From Candidatus Avamphibacillus intestinigallinarum (GTDB lineage Bacteria; Bacillota; Bacilli; Bacillales; Amphibacillaceae), in contig DVIO01000058.1 of NCBI GenBank assembly GCA_018711205.1, positions 1-41,213 on the forward strand: a DNA stretch of 41,213 bases, written 5' to 3'. Below the pieces are notes generated by a model. That model saw only the letters and a list, made by a program, of their open reading frames with translations. It searched no databases and was not told where the DNA came from. Position 1 is the first letter of the stretch; each line of letters starts with the position of its first letter. A program made the position numbers and the translations under genes. This document shows positions 16,450 to 25,057 of this stretch, piece by piece.

Positions 16450-16746
16450 TTATTCTTTCTCGTTTGAACCAACATCTATAACGTCATCATCACTAAATCG
16501 AGATAAAGTTCCCTCTACTTGCTCAAAAATATTCAAAATCTGATCTGTTTGACGATCAACAAATCCATTGACCTCTTCTATTTTTGTACGTGCTTTTGTA
16601 ACAATCGTTGATGGATTCTGAATCAATTCCTTCCCGTCTTGCCACTTATTTTTTAATTCATATCTTACTTCTTTATCTGTAAGTGCAACTATCCCACCTA
16701 CTACAGCTCCCGCTAACATACTTAAACATAATTTTTTTGATGCCAT
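16450..16746 (-). CDS. YtxH-like small membrane-anchored protein
   Basis: 98 residues. A glycine-rich hydrophobic N-terminus (LCLSMLAGAVVGGIVAL, residues 6-22) is followed by an amphipathic helical, charged region with a likely coiled coil to residue 80 and an acidic tail. That is the plan of YtxH/gas-vesicle-like stress proteins, although similarity is general. The ribosome site is GGAG. It heads an operon with the YihY-family gene and has its own promoter. Function is unknown. Confidence 0.7.
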   Translation of the reverse strand: MASKKLCLSMLAGAVVGGIVALTDKEVRYELKNKWQDGKELIQNPSTIVTKARTKIEEVNGFVDRQTDQILNIFEQVEGTLSRFSDDDVIDVGSNEKE

Positions 16747-16780
16747 TTGTATCGCTCCTTATCCCTTAATATTTATTTCC

Positions 16781-16809
16781 ATTATACATTATTTTACCAA
16801 AGCTGTTAT
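16781..16809 (-). promoter_or_regulatory. Sigma-A promoter of the YtxH-like/YihY operon
   Basis: ATAACA (16804-16809), 17-bp spacer, perfect TATAAT (16781-16786) on the minus strand. Confidence 0.6.
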
Positions 16810-16960
16810 CCAATACTTTTTAACTGATAATATCCATCATTTTCTTGTTTTCCTTAACATTTTAGACTAGATTACCTAACAACCAATCTTATTAAAACAT
16901 ATTTCGACATTTTTTTCTTTTTAGGTTTTAAGAAGTACCGTTAGGGTAATTGTCTTGTAA

Positions 16961-17046
16961 TTTTAAAGCATCTAAATATTCTACATTTTAACGTTTTAGA
17001 TTGCTTTAAAATATTTCAGTACATAAAATCTAAAATTCTGTACTGA
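16961..17046 (+). promoter_or_regulatory. alsT promoter flanked by two inverted repeats
   Basis: In the 345-bp gap before the symporter gene, TTTTAAAGCATCTAAA (16961-16976) is repeated inverted at 16995-17011 with one extra base, and TCAGTACA (17016-17023) is inverted as TGTACTGA (17039-17046). A candidate promoter lies between: TTGCTT (17001-17006), 17-bp spacer, TAAAAT (17024-17029). Both dyads touch the promoter, as operators would. The rest of the gap (16810-16960) is A+T-rich with nothing recognised. Confidence 0.5.
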
Positions 17047-17091
17047 TCACCTAAGATAAAACATAGAACTTACAAAAGGGGGATTGCACAT

Positions 17092-18468
17092 ATGAGTTTT
17101 CAAGATTTGATAGGTGCTGTAAACGACTTCGTATGGGGTACACCAACACTTATTTTAATCGTTGGTACGGGGCTGTACTTAACAATTCGCCTCGGTTTTT
17201 TACAATTTAGAACGTTGCCTTATGCTTTAAGATTAGCCTTTTCACCCGGAAAGCAAGACTCTAAATCAAAAGGTGACATTAGTCACTATCAAGCCCTCAC
17301 CACTGCAATGGCAGCAACCATCGGGACCGGTAATATCGTCGGTGTTGCAACTGCTGTCGTATTAGGTGGACCTGGTGCTGTATTTTGGATGTGGCTATCC
17401 GCATTGTTCGGAATGGCTACAAAATACGGTGAAGCTATTCTAGCAGTTAAATACCGCGTTACCAATTCAAAAGGTGAAATGTCAGGTGGTCCAATGTACT
17501 ATTTAGAACATGGGCTAAAAGCTAAATGGCTCGGTATTCTATTCGCATTATTCGGTGCGATAGCCGCATTTGGTATTGGTAACATGGTACAATCCAACTC
17601 TATTTCCACATCAATTGAGTCATCATTTAATGTTCCTACATGGGTTACTGGTTTTGTTTTAACTATATTAATTGCACTTGTTATCTTAGGCGGTATTAAA
17701 AGTATTGGTAAGGTAACTGCTTTATTCGTTCCAATCATGGCGGTGTTTTATATCATTGGTGGTCTAATCATCATGATCATGAATTATGACATTGTGCCGC
17801 AAACAATCGGATTAATTTTTAATGATGCATTTACAGGTTCTGCTCTTGGTGGGGGTGTCCTAGGTACCGTTATTCGTTACGGGGTTGCACGTGGTGTATT
17901 CTCAAACGAAGCTGGTCTAGGTTCTGCTCCAATCGCCGCTGCCGCAGCTAAAACTGACTACCCAGGTCGTCAGGCATTAGTATCTATGACGCAAGTATTT
18001 ATTGATACGATTATTGTTTGTTCGATTACGGGTATCACAATCGTTATGGGTGGTATGTACAAAGATGGTAATCTAGAAGGTGCACCTTTAACTGCCGCTT
18101 CATTCTCGAAGTTCATTGGTCCTTATGGTGAATATGTTGTAACATTGGGGATCATTTTCTTCGCATTCTCAACAATTGTTGGTTGGTCTTACTACGGTGA
18201 AAAATGCTTTGCTTATCTAATTAATGACAAAGCCATTCCTTACTACAGAATTGCATTCGTACTTGCGATTATGTACGGTGCTGTTGAACAACTAGATATT
18301 GTTTGGGACATTGCAGATACAATGAACGCGCTTATGGCCTTCCCTAACTTGATTGGACTCCTCGGTCTCTCCGGTGTTATTGCCTATGAGACAAAACGAT
18401 TTGTAAAAGTTTCTAAAGAAGAGCGGGCTCAAGAAAAGGCTGAAAAATTAGCTGCGAAAAACTCTTAA
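17092..18468 (+). CDS. Alanine/glycine:cation symporter (AGCS family, AlsT-like)
   Basis: 458 residues, ten or more membrane segments. Clear AGCS motifs are GDISHYQALTTAMAATIGTGN (62-82), GGPGAVFWMWLSALFGMATKYGEA, and GVARGVFSNEAGLGSAPIAAAAAKT. The family imports alanine, glycine or glutamine with Na+; B. subtilis AlsT is a glutamine transporter, so the preferred substrate here is open. The ribosome site is AAAGGGGG. It is a single-gene unit with a strong terminator and a promoter region rich in dyads. Confidence 0.93.
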   Translation: MSFQDLIGAVNDFVWGTPTLILIVGTGLYLTIRLGFLQFRTLPYALRLAFSPGKQDSKSKGDISHYQALTTAMAATIGTGNIVGVATAVVLGGPGAVFWMWLSALFGMATKYGEAILAVKYRVTNSKGEMSGGPMYYLEHGLKAKWLGILFALFGAIAAFGIGNMVQSNSISTSIESSFNVPTWVTGFVLTILIALVILGGIKSIGKVTALFVPIMAVFYIIGGLIIMIMNYDIVPQTIGLIFNDAFTGSALGGGVLGTVIRYGVARGVFSNEAGLGSAPIAAAAAKTDYPGRQALVSMTQVFIDTIIVCSITGITIVMGGMYKDGNLEGAPLTAASFSKFIGPYGEYVVTLGIIFFAFSTIVGWSYYGEKCFAYLINDKAIPYYRIAFVLAIMYGAVEQLDIVWDIADTMNALMAFPNLIGLLGLSGVIAYETKRFVKVSKEERAQEKAEKLAAKNS

Positions 18469-18472
18469 ACGT

Positions 18473-18517
18473 AAATCCCCCCTATTTCAGCATTCTGAAA
18501 TAAGGGGGATTTTTTTA
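18473..18517 (+). terminator. Terminator of alsT
   Basis: A 17-bp stem (AATCCCCCCTATTTCAG with its near-perfect complement) around CATT, followed by TTTTTTT. It can also end the convergent CAP-domain gene. Confidence 0.92.
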
Positions 18518-18519
18518 AT

Positions 18520-19125
18520 TTATTTACCGATAAACATCTGTGTCCAGTGATTGCCAGCTTCTTCATAACCTACACCAATATGTGTAAAGTTTTCATTTAA
18601 TATATTGGCACGGTGACCTTCACTATGCATCCATGCATCTACTACTGCCTCAGGTGATGGTTGGCCTTTTGCAATATTTTCTCCGGCTGTTTTGTAGTCA
18701 ATACCATATTGCTTCATCATATCAAATGGTGAACCATATGTAGGACTCGTATGAGAGAAATATCCTTTCACATTCATATCAGTCGATTTTTCTTTAGCGA
18801 CTTTACTAAGTTCCTCATCAATTTTCAAAGCTTGTAAGCCTTGTTTTTCTCTTTCTTGATTGGTAAGCTCCACTACTTTTTCTTCATAAGCACTTAATGA
18901 AGTCTTCCCTGTTTCAGATGATTGAGTTTCTTCAGTCGTAGATTCATTGTTCTCTACATCTGAAGCTTGTTGATCTATATTTAACAGGTTGTCTAATGAA
19001 TGATTCGTATTTGTACTATTCTGCTCAACCACATCTGTTGCTGAAGCCCCTACATTGGCAACACCACCAAATAATACTGTTAACGAAATACCTGAAACCA
19101 TTACCCACTTCTTACTTTTAAACAT
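18520..19125 (-). CDS. Secreted CAP-domain (SCP/YkwD-like) protein
   Basis: 201 residues. The signal peptide (residues 1-28, ending GASA) is followed by a low-complexity Asn/Ser/Thr/Glu linker to about residue 75. The CAP domain then runs from YEEKVVELTNQEREKQGL to the end, with FSHTSPTYGSPFDMM, GENIAKG and HSEGHRANILN, the family signatures. Such proteins are exported and often found with sporulation or cell-wall functions; their molecular role in bacteria is unclear. AAGGAGAG lies 6 nt before the ATG. Confidence 0.9.
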   Translation of the reverse strand: MFKSKKWVMVSGISLTVLFGGVANVGASATDVVEQNSTNTNHSLDNLLNIDQQASDVENNESTTEETQSSETGKTSLSAYEEKVVELTNQEREKQGLQALKIDEELSKVAKEKSTDMNVKGYFSHTSPTYGSPFDMMKQYGIDYKTAGENIAKGQPSPEAVVDAWMHSEGHRANILNENFTHIGVGYEEAGNHWTQMFIGK

Positions 19126-19160
19126 AAGTCACTCTCCTTCGTTGTTTTTGGTACATGAAA

Positions 19161-19169
19161 ATGATAGCA
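19161..19169 (-). promoter_or_regulatory. Possible extended -10 promoter of the CAP-domain gene
   Basis: TGCTATCAT on the minus strand, 36 bp before the start codon; no good -35 at the usual distance. Confidence 0.35.
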
Positions 19170-19241
19170 TGGAATTTATGTAATATTAGTGGCAAAAACT
19201 TGTAAACAACTCATTGACTTATAATCTAACGTTTCAAAAAT

Positions 19242-19267
19242 AAAAACCTTGATATAATCAAGTTTTT
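19242..19267 (+). terminator. Free-standing terminator-like hairpin in the gap before mreBH
   Basis: AAAAAC-C-TTGAT and ATCAAGTTTTT pair around a 3-nt loop, with T runs on both strands. No gene ends nearby. Apart from this and the promoters listed, 19170-19555 shows nothing I can name; it is strongly A+T-rich. Confidence 0.4.
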
Positions 19268-19424
19268 AATCCTAGTACATATTTCCAAACTGCTAAAATT
19301 AAGGTGATTTACCAGTATATGTTTACAATTTTCTATTGACGACTTTCGTAAACAAAACATTTATTACAAATTATTATCATTCGTAACAAAATTGTTATGT
19401 ATCTTTTACATTTCAACCGGAACC

Positions 19425-19452
19425 TTGTCTATTCAAGGCGTTTGTGTATAAA
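19425..19452 (+). promoter_or_regulatory. Candidate sigma-A promoter of mreBH
   Basis: TTGTCT (19425-19430), 16-bp spacer, TATAAA (19447-19452), giving a leader of about 95 nt. Confidence 0.5.
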
Positions 19453-19555
19453 ATGCATTGAAATTGGAATATTTTTAGACTTTATACCCTCATAAATTAC
19501 TGATATATTAAGAAGTACTATATGAAGAATAATGTCATCTTTTGGAGGAACAAAC

Positions 19556-20563
19556 ATGCTATCAAATACTGAAATAGGAATTGATTTAGGTACAGCAAAT
19601 GTATTAATTTACTCAAAACAAAAAGGTGTTGTTTTAAATGAACCGTCTGTTGTAGCTATCGATGTACATACAAAAAATGTTGTCGCTGTTGGTACAGAGG
19701 CAAAAGAAATGGTCGGTAAGACACCAAAAAACATCGTACCCATCCGCCCTTTACAAGAAGGGGTCATTGCTGATTACGATGTGACAGCTAAGATGCTCAA
19801 GGAATTCATGAAAAAAGTTAGTAAGAAAGTTGGTTTATCAATGCGTAAACCAATTGTTGTTGTTTGTACGCCTTCTGGAAGTACATCTGTAGAACGTCGT
19901 GCCATCCATAATGCTGTTTCGAGCTATGGTGCAAAACAAGTTCATTTAATTGAAGAACCTGTGGCCGCAGCTATTGGTGCTGACCTACCAGTTGATGAAC
20001 CACTTGCCAATGTGATCGTTGATATTGGTGGCGGTACTACAGAAGTTGGGATCATTTCATTTGGTGGTGTTGTCTCTTGTAATGCAATTCGTGTCGGTGG
20101 GGACAGATTTGACAACGAAATCATTCAATATATTCGTAAAGAATATAATGTTTTAATAGGTGATAGAACAGCAGAAAATATCAAAATCGAAATTGGTAAT
20201 GCCCATCCTGATCATAAGCAAACAGAAACAGAAGTACGCGGACGTGATATGGTAACTGGTTTACCAAAAACACTTACCGTGACTTCTTCAGAAATTCATA
20301 GCGCTTTAAAAGAGTCACTTGATCAAATCTTAGAAGCCATCCGCTCAACGTTAGAAAATTGTCCACCTGAATTAAGTGGTGATATTGTCGATCACGGCAT
20401 TGTTCTCACAGGCGGTGGCTCATTACTAAATGGTATTCAAGATTGGTTATCTGATGAAATCTTTGTTCCTGTACACCTTGCACCAAATCCATTAGAATCT
20501 GTCGCAATTGGTACTGGTAAGTCATTAAAAATCATCGATAAATTACAAAAAGCTAGTAAATAA
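19556..20563 (+). CDS. mreBH: Rod-shape-determining actin homologue MreBH
   Basis: 335 residues, the exact length of B. subtilis MreBH, and closer to it than to MreB or Mbl in the opening ([17 protein letters not shown]) and the C-terminus (IDKLQKA-K). Actin-fold motifs are phosphate-1 GIDLGTAN, phosphate-2 DIGGGTTEV and the adenosine motif TGGGSLLNG. It forms membrane-bound filaments that direct side-wall synthesis and, in B. subtilis, recruit the hydrolase LytE. An upstream in-frame ATG exists at 19532, but GGAGG sits 7 nt before the ATG at 19556, which I use. Confidence 0.93.
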   Translation: MLSNTEIGIDLGTANVLIYSKQKGVVLNEPSVVAIDVHTKNVVAVGTEAKEMVGKTPKNIVPIRPLQEGVIADYDVTAKMLKEFMKKVSKKVGLSMRKPIVVVCTPSGSTSVERRAIHNAVSSYGAKQVHLIEEPVAAAIGADLPVDEPLANVIVDIGGGTTEVGIISFGGVVSCNAIRVGGDRFDNEIIQYIRKEYNVLIGDRTAENIKIEIGNAHPDHKQTETEVRGRDMVTGLPKTLTVTSSEIHSALKESLDQILEAIRSTLENCPPELSGDIVDHGIVLTGGGSLLNGIQDWLSDEIFVPVHLAPNPLESVAIGTGKSLKIIDKLQKASK

Positions 20564-20573
20564 TCCTGAACAG

Positions 20574-20613
20574 AAACCTTAAACGTCGCATTTTTAGGCG
20601 TTTAAGGTTTTTT
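20574..20613 (+). terminator. Terminator of mreBH
   Basis: AAACCTTAAACG and CGTTTAAGGTTT pair perfectly over 12 bp, followed by TTT. Confidence 0.88.
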
Positions 20614-20623
20614 AAATAAAAGT

Positions 20624-20652
20624 TTGCTAAACATTTCACAATCATGTATAAT
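20624..20652 (+). promoter_or_regulatory. Sigma-A promoter of the unknown gene at 20.8 kb
   Basis: TTGCTA (20624-20629), 17-bp spacer, perfect TATAAT (20647-20652). The leader would be about 140 nt. Confidence 0.7.
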
Positions 20653-20797
20653 GAATTATAGATGAATAAATAGTATGACTCATAATATTACTTCGTTCCT
20701 TTCAACTTTATTCTACTCTCAACTTTCTAATTTGTTATTCATCTAAACTTATTCCAACTTATTTCATTTATAGAACATTATATAAGGAGATGGTCAT

Positions 20798-21235
20798 TTG
20801 TACGTTATTTTAAGTATTATGGTCGTTTTTGGTCTGTTTTATGCTTTAGGTAAGTATGAAAGAAGACGTCGCGCATTATTTTTCCGAAATGTTTTAAACC
20901 TCTTTAAGATTGAAGAAGAAATCGAAGTCAATTCGAAAACAAAATTACTTCTTGAAAAAGAAGAAAGTATTGGACATTTTGACAAATATTCTATTTCTGT
21001 CGTGTTCGAGAACATTACAGTTGAAAAACGTTATTACACTGAGAATATGAATCAAGATGAAACCATTGCCTTCAAAGGTCCTTGGAAAAAAGATATTTAC
21101 AACTGCCTACGTCGTAAACATTATTTCTATAGTCACTTTAAAACAGATAATGTACTCAGATTTAAATCACGTGAAGCATTATATAAAGAACGCTACAAAC
21201 GCTATATTGCAACACGAGAATCGTTATCTAATTAA
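20798..21235 (+). CDS. Unknown protein with one N-terminal membrane anchor
   Basis: 145 residues, not recognised. Residues 1-18 form a hydrophobic helix (YVILSIMVVFGLFYALG), followed immediately by a basic cluster KYERRRRALFFR, so the remainder is probably cytoplasmic. The soluble part is rich in Lys, Glu, Tyr and Phe, with a central beta-like region (YSISVVFENITVEKRYY). The start is TTG, set by AAGGAG 8-9 nt upstream. It has its own promoter and a hairpin downstream, so it is a real single-gene unit. Confidence 0.65.
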   Translation: MYVILSIMVVFGLFYALGKYERRRRALFFRNVLNLFKIEEEIEVNSKTKLLLEKEESIGHFDKYSISVVFENITVEKRYYTENMNQDETIAFKGPWKKDIYNCLRRKHYFYSHFKTDNVLRFKSREALYKERYKRYIATRESLSN

Positions 21236-21265
21236 TCCACTCATTTAAAACTTCTATTTAGCTTC

Positions 21266-21349
21266 ATTGCAAATGGTTTGTAGTGGTGGAGTGATTCAAG
21301 GGGAGAGTCCTTGAATCTTTACTTCATACCAAATGTAATCGTTTGCAAT
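21266..21349 (+). repeat. Nested palindrome, possibly a complex terminator
   Basis: An outer pair ATTGCAAA (21266-21273) / TTTGCAAT (21342-21349) encloses an inner hairpin GATTCAAGG / CCTTGAATC (21293-21301 and 21309-21317). Some further pairing lies between them (GGAGT with ACTTC). T-rich sequence follows both the inner and outer arms. It lies between convergent genes. Confidence 0.55.
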
Positions 21350-21369
21350 CTAAATTTTTCCCCCGCTAA

Positions 21370-22002
21370 TTATGAATACCTTAATTGTTGTACCGTTTTT
21401 GTTAAGTTTGTTGAATGCGTTATGGCTGTTATGACTGCAATCGCATTTGCACCCGCTTCAAATACAGATGATGCGTTATCCACTTTTATGCCACCAATTG
21501 CCACAATTGGTAATGTAACATTTCGTCGTATATCTCGAAGTCTATTTAATCCGATAGGTTGCTTCGCGTCTTTTTTCGTTGTTGTCTCATAGATTGGCCC
21601 AACTCCAATATAATCTGCCCCCAGCTGTTCTGCGTCAATAGCTTCTTTTACTTGAGACGTGGAAATACCAATCATCATGTGATGCCCAACCTCTCTTCTT
21701 GCTTCGTCTATCGGCATATCATCTTGTCCCAAATGAATCCCATCAGCTTGTAATTCTTTGGCTAAGGCAATATCATCATTCACAATAAAAGGTATCTCAT
21801 GCTTACGACAAACACTCTGTAGTTGATGTGCTAAGTCTAAACGTTCTGAATACGTATAATGTTTTGCACCTTTTTCACGATATTGGAATATCCCAATACC
21901 TGCCGCAATTGCTTTTTCCAATAATACGACTGGATTACGTTTTGTATTATGTTGACCCATAATAAAATAAACTGTCTTTTCAGGTATCTGCAAATCTATC
22001 AC
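21370..22002 (-). CDS. thiE: Thiamine-phosphate synthase
   Basis: 210 residues of the ThiE/TenI fold. ThiE joins HMP-pyrophosphate with the thiazole phosphate. Motifs are FQYREKGAK (39-47, pyrophosphate and substrate), FIVNDDIALAKELQADGIHLGQDD (the Mg-binding D pairs), IGISTS, and DYIGVGPIYETTTKKDA, which favours ThiE over TenI. It overlaps thiD by 4 bp (ATGA) and is under the same TPP riboswitch. No thiM or thiazole-making genes are in the window. Confidence 0.92.
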   Translation of the reverse strand: MIDLQIPEKTVYFIMGQHNTKRNPVVLLEKAIAAGIGIFQYREKGAKHYTYSERLDLAHQLQSVCRKHEIPFIVNDDIALAKELQADGIHLGQDDMPIDEARREVGHHMMIGISTSQVKEAIDAEQLGADYIGVGPIYETTTKKDAKQPIGLNRLRDIRRNVTLPIVAIGGIKVDNASSVFEAGANAIAVITAITHSTNLTKTVQQLRYS

Positions 22003-22838
22003 TCTTTTCCAAAGGATGTAGTCTGTTTTGTCGGGACTTCCTGTAAGCGCATACCCCAGTGATTCGTTGGTCCATTCCCCTGTCCAATCTTAAGACTATA
22101 ATAGATTGCTGCAGTAATATATTCTTTAGCAATCGCAACGGCTTCTGCTATACTTTTTCCTTTGGCTAGTTCTGCTGCCATACAAGCTGAAAATGTACAA
22201 CCTGTTCCATGCGTATGCACAGTCTCGATACGTTTGGCATCAAAATAATGGATGTCTTTTCCATCAAATAACACATCAACTGGAGCAGCTTCTGAATGTC
22301 CACCTTTCACAATTGCAGCTTTCGCGCCTAAATCCAAAACAATTTGTTTACTAGCAGCTTCCATTTCGCGTAACGTCTTAATTTTTGTATCCAAAAGGAT
22401 TTCTGCCTCTGGTATATTTGGGGTTACAATCGTGGCAAGTGGAACGAGTTCATCACGTAATATATCTTGAGACGAACCATCCATTAAGGCATCCCCGCTT
22501 TTAGCAATCATTACCGGATCCATCACATAAGGCAGCTGTTCTTTTTTTATATGTTTCCCGATCAACTGCATCATTTCTTTTGTCGCAATCATACCTGTTT
22601 TTACAACATCTGGCGTAATATCTGAAAACACACTTCTTAACTGCGCATCAATAAAATCTACAGATAAATGATCTATTTCTGAAACACCAAGAGTATTTTG
22701 CGCAACAACTGATGTAATCACACTCATGCCATATACTTCTCTTTCTTGAAAGGTCTTTAAGTCTGCTTGAATGCCTGCTCCCCCACTAGGGTCAGTTCCA
22801 GCAATCGTACAAACAGAAGGTACAGAGAATCTCATCAT
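21999..22838 (-). CDS. thiD: Hydroxymethylpyrimidine/phosphomethylpyrimidine kinase
   Basis: 279 residues of the ribokinase-like ThiD family, which phosphorylates HMP twice. Visible are TIAGTDPSGGAGIQADLKTF (12-31, substrate site), VMDPVMIAKSGDALM, VTPNIPEAEILL and the catalytic GTGCTFSA anion hole near residue 210. The ribosome site is GGGGG; translation may start at either of two adjacent ATGs (22838 or 22835). First gene of the thiD-thiE operon behind the riboswitch. Confidence 0.93.
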   Translation of the reverse strand: MMRFSVPSVCTIAGTDPSGGAGIQADLKTFQEREVYGMSVITSVVAQNTLGVSEIDHLSVDFIDAQLRSVFSDITPDVVKTGMIATKEMMQLIGKHIKKEQLPYVMDPVMIAKSGDALMDGSSQDILRDELVPLATIVTPNIPEAEILLDTKIKTLREMEAASKQIVLDLGAKAAIVKGGHSEAAPVDVLFDGKDIHYFDAKRIETVHTHGTGCTFSACMAAELAKGKSIAEAVAIAKEYITAAIYYSLKIGQGNGPTNHWGMRLQEVPTKQTTSFGKE

Positions 22839-22864
22839 ATCGCCCCCAGATAATATTTTTCATT

Positions 22865-22896
22865 AAAAAAACCTACCCCAAAATGGAGTAGGTTTT
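22865..22896 (-). terminator. Riboswitch expression-platform terminator
   Basis: AAAACCTACTCC and GGGGTAGGTTTT pair, followed by seven T on the minus strand, between the TPP aptamer and thiD. TPP binding should favour this hairpin. Confidence 0.88.
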
Positions 22897-22932
22897 ACAT
22901 ATATAGCTAACATATGCAACATTTGCCTGTCT

Positions 22933-23017
22933 CCACTTTCCTACGCTAGTCCTAACTAGATCAGGTTCAAAGGGATCAAGTAACCTTGTCTCAGTCCAAA
23001 ACGGACACCCCTAGTGG
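22933..23017 (-). ncRNA. TPP riboswitch (THI element)
   Basis: The minus strand carries the universally conserved aptamer core: CTGAGA (after GGACTGAGACAAG), ACCCTTTGAACCTGATCT-like J and P4 sequence (CCCTTTGAACCTGATCT) and the GTTAGGACTAGCGTAGGAAAG segment in part. Terminal CCACT and AGTGG form P1. It lies directly upstream of thiD, so thiamine pyrophosphate represses thiD-thiE by transcription termination. Confidence 0.95.
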
Positions 23018-23049
23018 TTTGTATATGAAACTGTTCACTGATTATCTAT

Positions 23050-23078
23050 AACATAAGCCAAACATATACTTCTGTCAA
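23050..23078 (-). promoter_or_regulatory. Sigma-A promoter of the TPP riboswitch-thiDE operon
   Basis: Perfect TTGACA (23073-23078), 17-bp spacer, TATGTT (23050-23055) on the minus strand; transcription would begin about 25 nt before the aptamer. Confidence 0.7.
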
Positions 23079-23138
23079 ACTTGTATTACACGTAAGACGT
23101 TTCTAGACAACTTAGCATGAGGGCAGATTATTCATTCA

Positions 23139-25043
23139 TTACGCTTGCCCTTTATTGGCTTCAATTTCTTCAAGAAGCATAGATAGTTCTTCCCAACGAT
23201 TCATTTTAGCCTCTACTTGATTTTTTACGTCATTTTGTTGTTCAAATAGTTCACTAACTTTAATCGAGTCACTACCTGCTTCTGCAATTTGTTCCTCTAA
23301 CGACATAACTTGTTCTTCCAACGCCTCAATTTCGTCTTCAATCGTTTCCCATTCTTTTTGTTCGTTGTATGATAGTTTCTTCTTTTTAGCAGATTTAGAA
23401 TTTGGAGGTGAAACTTTCACATCTTTTTGAGCTTTTGTCCGTTGTTCTTCTTGGATAGATTCTTTGTCTAAAAACTCACTGTAATTTCCAAAAAATGGGT
23501 CAATGACTGCTCCCCCTCGGAAGACGAGTAATTGGTCCACGACTCTATCTAAGAAATATCGATCATGTGAAACCGTAACGACTACGCCAGGAAATGCTTG
23601 TAAATATTCTTCCAAAATTCCCAACGTCTGAATATCTAAATCATTCGTTGGCTCATCAAGAAACAGTACGTTCGGTTCAGTCATCAATACTTTTAATAAG
23701 TAAAGTCTACGTTTTTCACCACCTGAGAGTTTACGGATATATGTCCACTGCTCAGCACGTGAAAATAAAAATCGCTCAAGCATTTGTTCAGCTGTAATGA
23801 GCTCTCCGTCTTTCGTATGAATGACTTCAGCCACTTCTTTAATATATTCAATAATTCGCTGATCGCCATCTAATTCTTCTTCGCCTTGAGTGTAATAACC
23901 AATTTTTACAGTTTCGCCAATATCGATTTCACCAGCATCAGCTTGGATTCTACCTGCCATTATATTTAATAACGTAGATTTTCCGATACCATTCGGCCCA
24001 ATGATACCAATTCGATCACCAGGTTTTAATAGCAAATCAAATGAGTCAATTAATGTTTTACCTTTAAACTGTTTATCAATCGCTTGTAATTCAATCACTT
24101 TCTTACCCAATCGCTTGGATCCTACTTGAAATGCAATTTCTTCTTTTGTCGTATGGAATTGCGCCTCTTTCATATCATCGATACGATTAATTCGCGCTTT
24201 TTGTTTTGTAGAGCGAGCCCTTGCTCCACGCTTTAGCCAAGCAAGTTCCCGTCGCAATGTATTCGCATGCTTCTGTTCATGAGCTCTATCTAACATTTCT
24301 CTTTCTGCTTTTTTCTCTAAAAACAATTCATAATTACCTTCATATACATACAACTCGCCACGTTCTAATTCAAAAATTTTATTCGTCACTCGATTTAAAA
24401 AATAACGGTCATGTGTTACTAGTAATAAAGCACCTGGATAATTTGATAAATATTGTTCAAGCCATTCTACTGAAACATTGTCTAAATGGTTTGTCGGTTC
24501 ATCTAATATTAACAAATCAGCTGGTTGAATAAGAGCACGTGCAATCGCCACGCGCTTCTTCTGGCCACCTGAAAGATCAGCTACTTTTTTGTCAAATTCA
24601 GTAATCCCGAGTTTCGTTAAAACCGTTTTTGCTTCCGCGTTTGCATCCCATGCATCTAATTCATCCATTTTCATTTGCGCTTTAAGTAAGCGATTTTGAT
24701 GCGCTTCGTTTGTCGGTTCATATTCCAGCGCTTTTAATGCTTCCTCATACGAACGCATGGCACGCATAATATCTGACTCTCCATAATAAATCTGTTCGAT
24801 AACGGTTGCTGTTAGATCAAGTTCCGGTTCTTGAGCTAGATATTCAATACGATATTGTTGGGCATGCTGAATCAATCCAGCATCTGGAGTATCTCTCCCA
24901 GCAATGATTTCAAGTAAACTGGACTTCCCTGTGCCATTTACACCAATCACACCGATTCTATCCATATCTGCAATCGTACAACGTATTTGATTAAATAAAA
25001 CTTTTTCACCGTATGATTTTGAAAGTTGCTCCACTGTTAGCAT
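23139..25043 (-). CDS. yfmR: ABC-F family ATPase YfmR (Uup-type translation factor)
   Basis: 634 residues (B. subtilis YfmR about 629), no membrane domain. Two ATPase domains have Walker A GVNGTGKS (about 34-41) and GPNGIGKS, signatures LSGGQKKR and LSGGEKRR, and Walker B LLILDEPTNHLD and VLFLDEPTNDLD. The interdomain linker (EQKHANTLRRELAWLKRGARARSTK region) and a C-terminal coiled coil from about residue 560 are those of the Uup/YfmR group. In B. subtilis YfmR relieves ribosome stalling together with EF-P. It follows the small membrane gene by 14 bp and may be read from the ribD unit. Confidence 0.92.
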   Translation of the reverse strand: MLTVEQLSKSYGEKVLFNQIRCTIADMDRIGVIGVNGTGKSSLLEIIAGRDTPDAGLIQHAQQYRIEYLAQEPELDLTATVIEQIYYGESDIMRAMRSYEEALKALEYEPTNEAHQNRLLKAQMKMDELDAWDANAEAKTVLTKLGITEFDKKVADLSGGQKKRVAIARALIQPADLLILDEPTNHLDNVSVEWLEQYLSNYPGALLLVTHDRYFLNRVTNKIFELERGELYVYEGNYELFLEKKAEREMLDRAHEQKHANTLRRELAWLKRGARARSTKQKARINRIDDMKEAQFHTTKEEIAFQVGSKRLGKKVIELQAIDKQFKGKTLIDSFDLLLKPGDRIGIIGPNGIGKSTLLNIMAGRIQADAGEIDIGETVKIGYYTQGEEELDGDQRIIEYIKEVAEVIHTKDGELITAEQMLERFLFSRAEQWTYIRKLSGGEKRRLYLLKVLMTEPNVLFLDEPTNDLDIQTLGILEEYLQAFPGVVVTVSHDRYFLDRVVDQLLVFRGGAVIDPFFGNYSEFLDKESIQEEQRTKAQKDVKVSPPNSKSAKKKKLSYNEQKEWETIEDEIEALEEQVMSLEEQIAEAGSDSIKVSELFEQQNDVKNQVEAKMNRWEELSMLLEEIEANKGQA

Positions 25044-25057
25044 TCGTCCACATGCTC

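Noticed and set aside
19360..19400. Fur-box-like or TAACAA-N2-TTGTTA dyad before mreBH
   Set aside because: Only half-site agreement with Fur, and short A+T-rich dyads are expected by chance here.
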